DNA from: Dreissena polymorpha | Lineage: Eukaryota > Mollusca > Bivalvia > Myida > Dreissenidae | Length of the DNA stretch: 64,000 nt | Reading direction: 5' to 3' | Assembly: GCF_020536995.1 (NCBI RefSeq) | Contig: NC_068356.1 | Location: 23,479,809 to 23,543,808 of the forward strand | Shown: positions 36,260-49,265 of the stretch, in pieces | Numbering within the stretch: position 1 is the first letter of the stretch | How the letters are laid out: the number at the start of each line of letters is the position of its first letter | The notes under the pieces: generated by a model | Databases searched by the model: none | Seen by the model: only the letters and a program-made list of their open reading frames with translations | What the model was told of the DNA's origin: nothing | Made by a program: the position numbers and the translations under genes

Positions 36260-36309
<50 letters not shown>
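36260..36309. repeat. (TA)n microsatellite
   Basis: About 25 uninterrupted AT dinucleotides. Confidence 0.98.
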
Positions 36310-36310
<1 letters not shown>

Positions 36311-36545
36311 CTGGAAATTGAGTGCATTTCGGTCTTTATAGGAAAAGCATTTCGGTCGGTATATTGCCGATATTTATCCAATTTTGTAGTATAGACATAC
36401 AATCATATAACCATTAATTAACTAATTAAACCCGTTAACACACACTAGAAACGATATATTGCATATATATAGCGAGAAATTGAGTGTTTTTTCGGTGCTT
36501 TTCGGTGCTATTCGATGCTTTTCGGTACTTTTCGGTGATTGTATG
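36310..36545 (-). repeat. Inverted copy of the central repeat
   Basis: Reverse complement of the 32700-32870 unit: TTTCGGTCGGTATATTGCCG, CACACACTAGAAACGATATA and GCGAGAAATTGAGTG. Followed by about five degenerate TTTTCGGTGCT words. Confidence 0.8.
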
Positions 36546-36622
36546 CACCCGTAAATAAGTATAGACAACGGGAACAATACATAGTGAGCAATCTACCCAT
36601 ATATACAATATATAATCATATC

Positions 36623-36737
<115 letters not shown>

Positions 36738-37479
36738 TGTGCACGGTACTTACCGAAAAGAAAGGCGCAACTTCAAAAACGTCCCTCTCGTACATAAACT
36801 GGAGCGTTTTATATCCAGAATAGGAGAACACTGTGTACGATCCCTTACACAAATAATCAGACAAGTACTTTGTCTGGCTATGTCCCACTACTAAAGGCAT
36901 TGTTAGTAAATAAAATCAAACACAACAATTCGAACACAAGGTCAATTAACACACTTTATATCAACATCGATTTAAAAATTGTTTATATGATTTATATCGT
37001 GATCAAAGCTAGACTTGTATTGCAGTTATGATTTTTTCTTAACAAAAAACTTCTTATTTAAGTATTCGGATCGGAACGGTTTGACAACAAGCTGTATATC
37101 TACCCAAGACACAAATCTTCGATTGACAGTAAGTAAGAACAACATGCCAAGAGCAGATATACATAAGTGGCACTAACCTGTGATCGCGACCATTGTATCC
37201 TTAATTGGCAGTTGTTGTTACTGTGTCCCCGGAAAATTTCAGGGTATTGCATGAACCATGTCACCAAATTGACATTTAACTGGTAATATCAATGTCAAAA
37301 GTAGCAGTAACAGACGGAGTTACCGTGACTTAGTGGTCTAAGGTGCCCATCTACCTACCCAGGGGTTGTGGATTGATATGGCATCTTTTCATATTGGTAT
37401 TAACACGGCCGTAGGAATAGGTCCATTGTTTACATTACAATGGTATCAAATAATGTATGGTCGGTTGGGAAAGTGATGA

Positions 37480-40400
37480 TTTTATCACCTTTTCCGGGTA
37501 GTCCTATAGGCATTTGCGCGTGTAAAAAACGTTAAAATAGGCCGACTTTGACCGCGATTTACAGGCTGAATCTGAACCTGCCTTAAAATATTTTTAGATG
37601 GTTAGAAACTGTGGAGGTTCTCCTGTACTACAATACCATTATAATTAATATCGAGTCAATAATACTGTTTTATAACCCCGTTTACCTTTTCCGGGTTTTC
37701 CTTAAGGCATTTCCGTGTGTAAAAAAACCCGTTAAAACAGGCTGACTTTGACCGGGATTTACAGGCGGACTCTGACCCTGCCATAATTTATTTTGACATG
37801 GTTAATAAGTGTGGAGTATCTTCTTTACAACGGTACCATTATAATTAATATCGGACGAATAATAATGCATTTATAACCATTTTCGCTTTGATGCTTCGCC
37901 TTATTTCATATTATGCTTTCTCACAATATTTTTTACATATTTAGAAACAGTGGAACAATACCGTAACAACGGTACCAAAAATGTATGGTCGGTTGGGAAA
38001 AGGATGCTTTTATAACCCCTTTTAGCTTTTCCGTGTTTTCCTCAAGACATTGTTCTATGTTAAAAAAAACACGGTATTTTTCGGTCAACTTTTACCGCAC
38101 AGCGATTTACAGGTTAACACTGTCCCTGCCATAAAATATTTTAACATTATTAGAAACTGTAGAGGATCTTCTTTACAACGGTACCATTACAATTAATATC
38201 GGACGAATAATAATGCATTTATAACCATTTATATCGGTTCCTGGTTTTCTTTACGGCATTAGCGTGTGTAAAAAAAAACCGTTAAAACAGGCCGACTTTG
38301 TCCGCGATTTACAGGCCGACTACGATCCTGCCATAAAATATTTTCATATGGTTAGAAAATGTAGAGGATCTTCTTTACAACGGTACCATTATAATTAATA
38401 TCGGAGGAATAATAATGCATTTATAACCATTTATATCGGTTCCGGGTTTTCTTTACGGCATTTGCGTGTGTAAAAAAACCGTTAAAACAGGCCGACTTTG
38501 TCCGCGATTTACAGGCCGACTACGACCCTGCCATAAAATATTTTGATATGGTTAGAATCTGTAGAGGATCTTCTTTACAACGGTACCATTATAATTAATA
38601 TCGGACGAATAATAATGAAGTTATAACCATTTATATCGGTTCCGGGTTTTCTTTTCGGCATTTGCGTGTGTAAAAAAAAACGTTAAAACAGGCCGACTTT
38701 GTCCGCGATTTACAGGCCGACTACGACCCTGCCATAAAATATTTTGATATGGTTAGAATCTGTAGAGGATCTTCTTTACAACGGTACCATTATAATTAAT
38801 ATCGGACGAATAATAATGAAGTTATAACCATTTATATCGGTTCCGGGTTTTCTTCTCGGCATTAGCGTGTGTAAAAAAAAACGTTAAAACAGGCCAACTT
38901 TGTCCGCGATTTACAGGCCGACTACGACCCTGCCATAAAATATTTTGATATGGTTAGAATCTGTAGCGGATCTTCTTTACAACGGTACCATTATAATTAA
39001 TATCGGACGAATAATAATGAAGTTATAACCATTTATATCGGTTCCGGGTTTTCTTTTCGGCATTTGCGTGTGTAAAAAAAAACGTTAAAACAGGCCGACT
39101 TTGTCCGCGATTTACTGGCCGACTACGACCCTGCCATAAAATATTTTGATATGGTTAGAATCTGTAGAGAATCTTCTTTACAACGGTACCATTATAATTA
39201 ATATCGGACGAATAATAATGAAGTTATAACCATTTATATCGGTTCCGGGTTTTCTTCTCGGCATTTGCGTGTGTAAAAAAAAACGTTAAAACAGGCCGAC
39301 TTTGTCCGCGATTTACAGGCCGACTACGACCCTGCCATAAAATATTTTGATATGGTTAGAATCTGTAGAGGATCTTCTTTACAACGGTACCATTATAATT
39401 AATATCGGACGAATAATAATGAAGTTATAACCATTTATATCGGTTCCGGGTTTTCTTTTCGGCATTTGCGTGTGTAAAAAAACGTTAAAACAGGCCAACT
39501 TTGTCCGCGATTTACAGGCCGACTACGACCCTGCCATAAAATATTTTGATATGGTTAGAATCTGTAGAGGATCTTCTTTACAACGGTACCATTATAATTA
39601 ATATCGGACGAATAATAATGAAGTTATAACCATTTATATCGGTTCCGGGTTTTCTTTTCGGCATTTGCGTGTGTAAAAAAAAACGTTAAAACAGGCCGAC
39701 TTTGTCCGCGATTTACAGGCCGACTACGACCCTGCTATAAAATATTTTGATATGGTTAGAATCTGTAGAGGATCTTCTTTACAACGGTACCATTATAATT
39801 AATATCGGACGAATAATAATGAAGTTATAACCATTTATATCGGTTCCGGGTTTTCTTCTCGGCATTAGCGTGTGTAAAAAAAAAACGTTAAAACAGGCCA
39901 ACTTTGTCCGCGATTTACAGGCCGACTACGACCCTGCCATAAAATATTTTGATATGGTTAGAATCTGTAGCGGATCTTCTTTACAACGGTACCATTATAA
40001 TTAATATCGGACGAATAATAATGAAGTTATAACCATTTATATCGGTTCCGGGTTTTCTTTTCGGCATTTGCGTGTGTAAAAAAAAACGTTAAAACAGGCC
40101 GACTTTGTCCGCGATTTACTGGCCGACTACGACCCTGCCATAAAATATTTTGATATGGTTAGAATCTGTAGAGGATCTTCTTTACAACGGTACCATTATA
40201 ATTAATATCGGACGAATAATAATGAAGTTATAACCATTTATATCGGTTCCGGGTTTTCTTCTCGGCATTAGCGTGTGTAAAAAAAAACGTTAAAACAGGC
40301 CAACTTTGTCCGCGATTTACAGGCCGACTACGACCCTGCCATAAAATATTTTGATATGGTTAGAATCTGTAGCGGATCTTCTTTACAACGGTACCATTAT

Positions 40401-41060
40401 AATTAATATCGGACGAATAATAATGAAGTTATAACCATTTATATCGGTTCCGGGTTTTCTTTTCGGCATTTGCGTGTGTAAAAAAAACGTTAAAACAGGC
40501 CAACTTTGTCCGCGATTTACTGGCTGACTACGACCCTGCCATAAAATATTTTGATATGGTTAGAATCTGTAGAGGATCTTCTTTACAACGGTACCATTAT
40601 AATTAATATCGGACGAATAATAATGAAGTTATAACCATTTATATCGGTTCCGGGTTTTCTTCTCGGCATTTGCGTGTGTAAAAAAAAACGTTAAAACAGG
40701 CCGACTTTGTCCGCGATTTACAGGCCGACTACGACCCTGCCATAAAATATTTTGATATGGTTAGAATCTGTAGAGGATCTTCTTTACAACGGTACCATTA
40801 TAATTAATATCGGACGAATAATAATGAAGTTATAACCATTTATATCGGTTCCGGGTTTTCTTTTCGGCATTTGCGTGTGTAAAAAAAAACGTTAAAACAG
40901 GCCGACTTTGTCCGCGATTTACAGGCCGACTACGACCCTGCCATAAAATATTTTGATATGGTTAGAATCTGTAGAGGATCTTCTTTACAACGGTACCATT
41001 ATAATTAATATCGGACGAATAATAATGAAGTTATAACCATTTATATCGGTTCCGGGTTTT
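37480..41060. repeat. Right subterminal array, ~200-bp units (about 18)
   Basis: The inverse of the left array: ATATCGGTTCCGGGTTTTCT, GGCCGACTTTGTCCGCGATT, GGATCTTCTTTACAACGGTA. Unit starts (ATCGGTTCC) at 38233, 38435, 38635, 38836, 39037, 39238, 39438, 39638, 39839, 40041, 40242, 40443, 40643, 40844 and 41045; older, degenerate ones lie at 37500-38230. Central units are nearly identical, pointing to recent amplification. Confidence 0.95.
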
Positions 41061-41103
41061 ACCATAAAGATTTCCGGATAGTTCCGGGTTTTATACCTCG
41101 CCC

Positions 41104-41703
41104 TTATTGTAAAAGGAGAAGACGTGACATTTATTGTGTACATTTCAGTACTTATACGGCAAATTATATTGTTTTTTGAGAATGTTTTCTAAGCATTATT
41201 ATTTGCAAAGGGCGTTGCAATTACGCTGATATTGAGCAACTTATATAAAAAGAAAATTACCTCAATGATATTGGAACGAAATGTGGGGGGCACGAATTGA
41301 TAAAAACTGCTACTTTCACGACAACATAAAAATATTGATACTTAAGTCTTAAGAGTGTGACATCACAACGAGGGAAAATTGCGTCTAACTTACAAAAATG
41401 TCCTTTCTGTAACCAACACGATATAAAATGAGGTAGGCCCTTCTTTACATAAACTTATATTATTTGTTGTCCGTGTATTTATTTATAAATCATTACATTT
41501 TACTACAGTATGACAATGTGGTGATTCGCCCCATGGTTATTTCGATCCCGATTGCACTGCAATTTGCAGAGCCTTATCTACAAAACTTCAGTTTACAGGT
41601 TGTATATTTTATTGACCCCCTGCTGAGATTTATTTACTCAACTTATGGTTTCAGTAATAACGTTTTAGTTCAATTACTCTTTCTCCAGAAACTTCATTAG
41701 ACC
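41104..41703. other. 600-bp spacer between two large elements
   Basis: A small open frame (41464-41700) has no recognisable product. The last eight bases, ATTAGACC (41696-41703), are the target duplication of the element to the right. Confidence 0.5.
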
Positions 41704-42195
41704 CACAGGGTCCAGTAAAAAAAAAAAAAAAAAAAAAAAAAATTGTTTATGTAAGAAAACGGAAAAGGGCACCAACGCAATTCAACTACTGGACATGCAT
41801 TATAACGCACTGCTAAACAGTTCATATGTTTATCACCAAAAACTCTGCACAGATTTACAGCAAAATAAATTATCTCTCAATCGGTATCAGTGTCATTCGA
41901 TTCGACGCAGTATTAAACTGTCCACAGGGCCTCAAACACGAGAAATTGTCCAAAATTCGGTCGATGTAGCTAAGCCTGTCCACTTCACTTGTGTTTACAC
42001 TGGACAAGTCCTGTTGGGCACGTAATAAGCGATTCCCCGATAAATTGTCTATAGCTCCATATAAAACACATCCAAGAAACACTGTCCACGTCAATTACTT
42101 GCTCGGTCGCCGAATATTTACCAAGAAATCAACTCGTTTTCACACACAATAATTCTGAATGTCAAAAGACGCCATTTGCCGGTCGGCTATCCCGC
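41704..42195 (+). repeat. Left terminal inverted repeat
   Basis: About 492 bases from CACAGGGTCCAGTA to CGGCTATCCCGC. It matches the reverse complement of 55218-55692 with a few percent difference, mostly the length of a poly-A run (about 41717-41741) and small indels. Confidence 0.92.
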
Positions 42196-42303
42196 AGTTA
42201 ATGCTGAGATGAACGCAGCCTAAACGGTGAGTTTTTATTGGTCGATTTCATTTGGAACACTTCTGAGTACTTCGTTAGATTAAAAACTGACATATCGCGG
42301 GAA

Positions 42304-45300
42304 ATGGATGCAGCCATGGAACAGCAGACGTATTGGACTGCAAAACAGAATTTGGCCCTCTCAATGGTCAAAGCAGGCCACAATGTTTACATCGGCGGTC
42401 AGGCTGGGTGCGGCAAGTCTACGCTCGAACCCATATAATGCAATGGGCGGAGAATGAACGCAAATCGGTCGCATTAACATGCACGACAGGTGTTGCTTGC
42501 AGCAATTTCTCACCGGTTTGTTGATTTTGTGATTTGACTGCAAAACATAATTTAACTTATTTAACAGAAACGACAAGTGGGATTTCATCAAGTTCTTTAA
42601 CATGTATAGAAAGGGTACATATATATGGAACAAAAAACATGACGATCTGTTGTAAATTAGTGAAAGCTCTAGTAAATAAAATAAACAAGGGACTAAAATG
42701 TCACAAAACTAGGTTTTCAGTTCAATTTTGACCTTCAAACTCAAATTGTGACCTTGACCTTGGAAATATCAACGTAATTCTTTCGCGTGACGGACCGTCT
42801 AATGAACAAATGTGCGAAATGATTTAACAATCGGACAATGAACGACAAAGTTATGGCCCGGACAAGCTCATTTATGGCCATTTTTGACCTTCAAACTCAA
42901 ATTGTAACCTTGACCTTGGAGATATCAACGTAATTCTTTCGCATGACACACTTTCTAATGATGGTGAACACATGTGCCGAATGATTTTAAAATCTGACAA
43001 TAAACAACAAAGTAATGGCGCAGACAAGCTTGTTTCGCCTGCCCGCCAGCCGACATCGCCAATCTAATAACCTGGTTAAAAGAACTAAGTTCATGAAGAT
43101 GAAGCAGTTTTTTCTTTAACTTTTATATTTAAATATACAAATACAACACAAGGATTTTTGTTTCAAATATATATAAATATATTATATGGTGTCATTAGAT
43201 TTTATTCTTGGTTTGTTTTGCATGGAATTAACTAAGAAATATATTTCATGTAACTCAAGCGATGCTCCTTTTTTAATAACCACAATCCAGAATTTTTACT
43301 TATTATTTAAAGGAAAGAAATGGATCCTTAACCTTCCCATCCCATCCCATGCAGAATTTTGGGAGTGACCAAATTTGAAAGCACCAGCAGACAACGCTTT
43401 TAAAAAAAGAACATGTTTACGAAGCTAGTGCAGCAAAACAATTGTGACAAAATGGGATATCGCTCAAGACGAGCAATTTCACCTTTTTTCACAATCGCAT
43501 CAGTTTTCAGCTGTTAGTGCGTAAAATGGGCATCTCCCTCCACACAGAAACAAAAAATGCATGGGGACCATCACAATATTAATTTAATGACCTTTCGCTT
43601 TCAGGTGTTGAAGCCCATGACAATTCACAAGTGGTGTGGAGTTGGGGATGGCAGGATGTGTGGTATAAAATTAAGGGGGATGATGGCAACTGATGACAGA
43701 TTAATACCTGCACGAAACAGAATTTTGTCAACAGATATCTTAATAATTGATGAGATTTCCATGTTCAGCAGAAGAATGTTTGATATGCTTGAAACAGTTT
43801 TGCGAATAAAGGATACAAGCCACACATTTGGTAACATACAGATAATAGTTGTTGGTGATTTTTTGCAACTTCCACCAGTAAGAAATTTAAGATATGAGGA
43901 CCTGGGTGAGTTTGCCTTTACCAGCAAATTTTGGCCACCACACAGCATATTTTTAGATTCTGTATTTAGACAGAGAGACGAATCTCTCATAAGCCTCATC
44001 AGAGAGTTATCTTTAGGGCAACTCAGTAATGACAGTCAGAAGCTAATAACTTCTCTAGCCCGGGAATTGCCACAAGAGGATTGTAAATTGGTGAAGCTAT
44101 ATGCAACCAACATATTGGTGGACCTTCACAACAGAAGTCGAATCATGGACCTTGACGGCCAAATGTATTCCTTCCAATCCACAGATAAAGGAGATGAACG
44201 AGCCCTGAACACTTTGGTGGTACCACCAACATTATGGTTAAAGGTAATAATAAAAAAAATAAAGAACAAATAATCCTTTACAATTAACATGCAAAGATGA
44301 CCAATCTTAAGGAGCTCCTACATGAGCTGTAAGACACAGGCCTACTCTGTTTGATTATAAATATGAATATTATATTCTATAACAAGTTATAGTGAACAAT
44401 ACAACTTATGGTGATTATGTGCTTTTTTAGTACACTAGAATTACATTTTAATTCATTATATATTAATAGCAAATAAATATGCATGAGGGGTATGGTTATA
44501 TGTAAAGGCTTTTGTGACAATGGCTGTTCAGTGGAGGCAGCCATGTACTGTGGACTCAATTTCTAAACCTCATACAAGTTTCAATAAGTCTAGTGCACAT
44601 GTATCCACAACTATTTGCCCTAATTGCCTTCTCATCTAGGTATGCACCATTCCAAATTCATTTATTTAAAATGAAAGCAATACCAATTATTTTTCATGTT
44701 TTAAGATTATTAGGTTCTGTACACAGAGGCCAGTCAAAAAGAAATGGGAACTGTACTTAACCCTTTGCATGCTGGGAAATTTATCGTCTGCTAAAATGTT
44801 GTCTGCTGAATTTCTACAATTAGCATTTCTTCGAATTTAAAAAAAAAATTACTATCAGAATAGCAAACAGTTTGGATCCAGATGAGACGCCACGTTCTGT
44901 GGCGTCTCATCTGGATCCAAACTGTTTCGTCTCATCTGGATCCAAACTGTTTGCAAAGACCTTCAAAACTCGGTTCCCGCATAAGGGATAATCTTTTTCT
45001 TACATACAGTACCCATTTTTTGTTACTGGCCCCTGTGGTTCTGTAGTAGGTTTTGAAAAAAATGACTCGTCTATAAATTCATTAGAATGTTATTAATACT
45101 TTTTTACAGATCGGTTGCAGGGTAATGCTTCTAAAGAATCTGTCTGACAGACTTATGAATGGGCTGCAGGGTGAGGTTCGAGACATCAGAGAGGATGCTG
45201 TCCATGTTTTCTTCCCTATGTTACATGAAGTGGCCACTATCCTTCGATGTGCTTTCACAAGTATGTTTTAATTAGCATAAAATGCATGCTTGCATGTGAG

Positions 45301-46703
45301 CTTATTTCACTTAAGGAGTACATTTTCACTGTTTGCATTATATAAAAAAAATGCCAAAATTTACTTTGCACTTAAGGTAGACACAGATTAGGTTTTTTTT
45401 TTTAATGGAAGAGTCCTGGCCTCTCACATTAAGAAAATAATTACTTTGACAATTAAAGCAAATGGAAAGAAGTAAATTAAAGAGTAATTTTCAGTGGAAA
45501 AAAGAATTAAATTGTATAACTTATAATCAGAAGCTTTGGAAAACTTTTAGATATAATATTTATTACTTTAGCTGATTTTACCCTTTCCCACTCAGAAGTG
45601 CAAATGGCTTTTGCAACCAGCATAAAACCAGAACAGCCTGCGAGTAACTCGCAGTCTGTTCAGGTTTTATGCTTTTTGCTGCTCATCAGTATCTTAGGGT
45701 TGGAAATGAAGCTTTTAAACTTGAATATAGTAAGAAAGGTCTTTAATTTAATTTACTTTCTAAATGACTTCAAATGTGTGAACATACGTATCTAAGCGGT
45801 AAAGGGTTAAAAGACACCCAAAATATTTGTTTTACCACTGTTTGCAGCAAAATGATACTTAATGTACTATTGCAACCAGTGAAGATCCAGATCAAAGAGA
45901 ACACCTGTATAGAATATCTCTCTTTTTAGGGTATACACTGTTGTAGCCACCTACTTAAAAAAAAATTGAAAATGCCTTGGAGAAAATTTAATCTTTGACA
46001 TGTTTTATATGTTTATACTCTTCAGTTTTTGACCCGACTACTGGACATATCATTTGTGAGAGATACCAGTTTCCACTGAAGCTCAGCTATTGCATGACAA
46101 TTCACAAATCCCAGGGCATGTCACTAGACAGGTAATTTTATTTCCAAGATTACAAAATAAAAATTTAAGCCTTTCTCTGAGAGATACCACTTTTGATGCC
46201 TCTGCACAATTAAATAGATCCAGATCAGACAGTTTATATGTTATTTTTTAAGAATATCAACTCATTTGTTTTTTGTGTTAGGGGAATGTTGTTGAGGCCA
46301 TTATGAGGGGAAAATTTGATCATGTTTGTTCAATTGTCAAATGTATGGGAGAGTAATACATGTATGCTTTCTCAGAAGGGAAATGGGGCCATATTTATGA
46401 ACATGAAATGAACACCTGTTTAGAGTACCATAATAGCAACACACACTTTAACATAATAACTTACATGTCATGTGTTACATCATTGTTTTTTCCAGGGTTG
46501 AAGTAAACTGCCGGCATATATTCCAGTCTGGTCAGTTGGGTGTGGCAATTGGTCGTGCCAGGTCTATAGAAGGTTTGAGAATCGTGAACTTCTCCCAGGA
46601 TGCTGTGATACCACAAACACAAGTTGTCACTGATTTTGTAGCCCAAGAAGGCAGTCCATTTATTGATGACTGTTCATGCTGTCGGAATTTGGTAGATTGG
46701 TGA
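42304..46703 (+). CDS. PIF1-like helicase, five exons, transposon-encoded
   Basis: Superfamily 1B DNA helicase. Exons: 42304-42515, 43605-44243, 45110-45260, 46026-46131, 46496-46703; all introns are GT-AG and the phases agree (0, 0, 1, 2). Exon 1 (ATG at 42304, MDAAMEQQTYWTAKQN) holds Walker A GQAGCGKST. Exon 2 has IHKWCGVGDG, the Walker B IIDEIS and the VVGDFLQLPPV motif. Exon 3 has IGCRVMLLKNLSDRLMNGLQG. Exon 4 has MTIHKSQGMSLD. Exon 5 has GQLGVAIGRARSIEGL and ends LVDW-stop. Total about 430 residues. After Walker A the frame changes: GKSTLEPI ends in a stop while IMQWAENERKSVALTCTTGV continues one frame over, so exon 1 carries a one-base shift. The 3' end faces the transposase gene, 113 bases away. 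Role in transposition is inferred. Confidence 0.85.
42725..43040. repeat. Two ~165-bp tandem units in helicase intron 1
   Basis: Each carries TTTTGACCTTCAAACTCAAA, TTGTGACCTTGACCTTGG and ATCAACGTAATTCTTTCGC. A fragment of a common bivalve dispersed repeat. Confidence 0.7.
43425..43550. repeat. Fragment of the hairpin MITE family, in helicase intron 1
   Basis: The central palindrome ATCGCTCAAGACGAGCAATTTC and the flanking TTTTTTCACAATCGC resemble the centres of the MITEs at 49266-49493 and 50576-50944. Confidence 0.5.
44755..44995. repeat. MITE with a long perfect palindrome, in helicase intron 2
   Basis: Opens TTAACCCTTTGCATGCTGGG and ends GCATAAGGGATAA. Inside, CAGTTTGGATCCAGATGAGA and its complement flank CGCCACGTTCTGTGGCG, and the right arm is repeated once more. 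This looks like a TTAA-ended non-autonomous element. Confidence 0.7.
45583..45812. repeat. TTAA-type MITE, in helicase intron 3
   Basis: Begins ACCCTTTCCCACTCAGAAGT and ends GCGGTAAAGGGTTAA. The inner palindrome is CCAGAACAGCCTGCGAGTAA / CTCGCAGTCTGTTCAGG. An inverted relative lies at 50131-50366. The 65-codon open frame over it is not a gene. Confidence 0.8.
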
Positions 46704-46815
46704 GTATTAAACAGTATCTATTTTGCAGAATATTGTGCAGTACTGGTGAGAAAATACACCGACCGCCATTATATGACTGAAACAATGTTAAAACTGGTCA
46801 AAAACCAAAATTCAA

Positions 46816-47337
46816 TCACATTCTGATCACTTTTAAGGGCTGTGTACTTTGGCTTTGTTCACTAACTCTTCTCTTGCGACTGTTTGTTGAATCCAACTGC
46901 TTTATAGAATGTTTGAAGTTTTGACATTTTGAGCTTATTCCCCCAGTGTTACTTTTCTTAGATAATGCCGATTGTCCGATTATTACACTATTTGCATTCC
47001 GCTGATATTGAAGAGCTGGAGGATTTGTATTTAATCCGTTGAATTTGCCACGTTTTTGACAGAAGTGGTTCTCGATGGGATCGGAGTTGATCATTGCTGG
47101 TACTACTGACCAACCACTGATTTCATGGGATATGGTACAACATAGCTGTAAGAAACCAATTATTGTTGACTGTAGGTCCTCCATGCACTGCTCAGACATT
47201 TTTTCACTACCTTTTCCAGGTTTGACTTTGTTGCCATAGGAATGGGTTTTCCAGTCATTGAACCATGCCTGTATTTCTTTGAGGTCCTTTAGCCTTTGGT
47301 CTTCTAACAAATGTACAGGGCGTTTATCTCTATACAC
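46816..47337 (-). CDS. C-terminal part of the P-like transposase, shifted frame
   Basis: 173 codons that carry on the protein of 47330-49175 in a neighbouring frame. It contains SDPIENHFCQKRGKFNGLNT then NPPALQYQRNANSVI, which matches the conserved end of P-element/THAP9-type transposases, where the Glu of IENHF corresponds to the last catalytic acid. The tail (SKCQNFKHSIKQLDSTNSRK then RRVSEQSQ) is basic. The upstream frame reads KLISV-stop at the overlap, so a single-base shift at about 47335 explains the split. It ends 113 bases from the helicase stop. Confidence 0.8.
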   Translation of the reverse strand: MYRDKRPVHLLEDQRLKDLKEIQAWFNDWKTHSYGNKVKPGKGSEKMSEQCMEDLQSTIIGFLQLCCTISHEISGWSVVPAMINSDPIENHFCQKRGKFNGLNTNPPALQYQRNANSVIIGQSALSKKSNTGGISSKCQNFKHSIKQLDSTNSRKRRVSEQSQSTQPLKVIRM

Positions 47338-49175
47338 TTATCAACTTAGATGTGTTTTTGAGGAATTCTATGGCACCATCTAACTCACTGCCTTTTTCTC
47401 CCAAACTGTCCTTGTATGCAAGCATAAGATTAGGCATTTCAGAGTCCAGCACATCCTCTGCAAGCTTGTTTCTCATTTTTGAAGTATTACTGGGATAAAT
47501 GTGTTCATTTGTAAGTTTATAGTGAGTTTGTATTGGGTTTTGACAGTCCCATTTATATGCATTAATCCACATTGACCATTGACTTGTTGCTCCAGATGGA
47601 AGAAGAAGAAGCCTGGTATGACCAGTTGAATTTCCACTCTTGATAACGTTGTTTCTGATTTTCTTGAAAGTGTGAGATGGATCCATTAAGAATATAATAT
47701 GTTGCGATGGATCACTTGGACATTTTGATGTCATGTTGTGGTTTGCAGGTTGCTTATCAGGAAAATGAATGTGCATGAATGATCGATTGTTAACAGCGCC
47801 ATCCATGCAGACATATTTCACACTGAAACCAAAATCTTGCAGTTTGTTCATTGCCTCCCAGAACAATATATACAGATGGCTTGCAGACAGTGAATGGCTT
47901 ACAAAATAAGCAAATGGAAATCTAAATCCAGACAGCCCCATGAACATCATTTGTAAAATGTGAGTTCCTAGTTTTTTCGTACAAGTTCCAGATTTCAATG
48001 AGTCAACAGCTTGGCTTTCAACTCCAAGGTCTACAAAACCAATCATGGACAAGCTGTCCCCTTGTCTAACAATTTCAATTTTCTCTTGAATGGTCATCTC
48101 GTCAAGGAGAATCCCTCCAATACGACCCTCTGTTGGAATATCCATTCTGTTTGCTTCCTCATACATCCACCTGAAGATGTTTTCATGAAACCCTGGACTT
48201 TTTTGTATGCTGTTTTTGTAAAGTAATAGAAGTGAGGGACTTGGAAGAAGCAGCACTTCAGATTTCCTTAGGCTTTTATATCCTTCTGGACTTCTAGTGA
48301 AAAGTTGCAGACATTCATTTATAGTTGTGCTGTCCCATCTGTTTTGATTGCTGCATTTGTTTTGTGCATTGTTTACCTGTGAAGCTAAGAAGGTCAAAGT
48401 AGCATCACTAGCTGTTGGCACTAAATTCCTAAGTGTATCAACTACCGAAGGTTTTGGCGTATTCTCTGGATATTTGATAGTAAGTCGCTGACATGTTGTG
48501 CAGTTTGGGATTTGTCTGTTATTCAATATGGCAAACTGTTTGCATAATTTAGATCGCACAATGTTATGGTTAATGTTTTCATCCCCTTGTTTGGTAAGCA
48601 GTTCCTGTTGAATGTTTGAGTGGGGTATGTAATTATGTTTCTTAATAATAATGCCTTGACATAGCTGGATGCAATTAACTTGTTCCAATACTTCCTTAAT
48701 ACCTTCGCAGGTTAGACAGTAAGTGCCGGCAATATAATTAGACTCCAGATCAATCTCTTGTCCTCTTATATGCACATTGAATGTCATATCACTTCTGAAA
48801 ACTACCACTTTCTCAACTTCATTTCCATTGCATATCCAGCCGGTAGGAATTTTCACTTTCACAGACGTGCATGGCATGACATGTACATGGCAATGCAGGT
48901 TATGTAGCAAATTTGTTAACGCCAAGTGATCAAAAACTTTCTCATTACTGGATTTGTCTTGGGGTTTCCACTGCAGGTTGTATACAGTCTGTTTCTGTTT
49001 GTTTATAACTTTTCTTTTGGAGTCTACTTTAAACACTTTTTGAAGAATCTGACAGAACGTGAGATAGTTTATGTCATTTTTCCTTTCCAATGTTGTGTCT
49101 ATGGTATAGGTGTTGAAGAGAACCTCAGCTGATATGAACTCTTGCTCATTGCCCAACTTGAGGTTTAGTGTAAGC
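47330..49175 (-). CDS. P-element-like transposase, main part
   Basis: RNase H-fold transposase of the P/THAP9 type. The open frame spans 47330-49234; a splice acceptor (TTTTTTTTCAG) ends at 49176, so the exon probably begins at 49175, with upstream exon(s) and start not found. Using the 634-codon frame: zinc-ligand-like Cys and His lie near residues 115-250 (CHVHVMPC, CLTC, CTTC); GGILLDEM at 373-380 gives the first catalytic Asp; YVCMDGAVNNRSF at 474-486 the second; FLMDPSHTFKKIRNNV at 515-530 is the conserved block at the start of the inserted GTP-binding-like domain. The catalytic Glu lies in the neighbouring frame (46816-47337). An N-terminal THAP domain, usual in the family, is not visible here. 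Confidence 0.88.
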
Positions 49176-49265
49176 CTGAAAAAAAATAATAATGTGTTTA
49201 TAAACAATTTCTTTAAAGAGGATGCAGTTGACAAGTTAAATTACTGGAAACACGGAAAAGGTTTA

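Noticed and set aside
42361-42633. 90-codon minus-strand open frame
   Set aside because: Shadow of helicase exon 1 and its intron.
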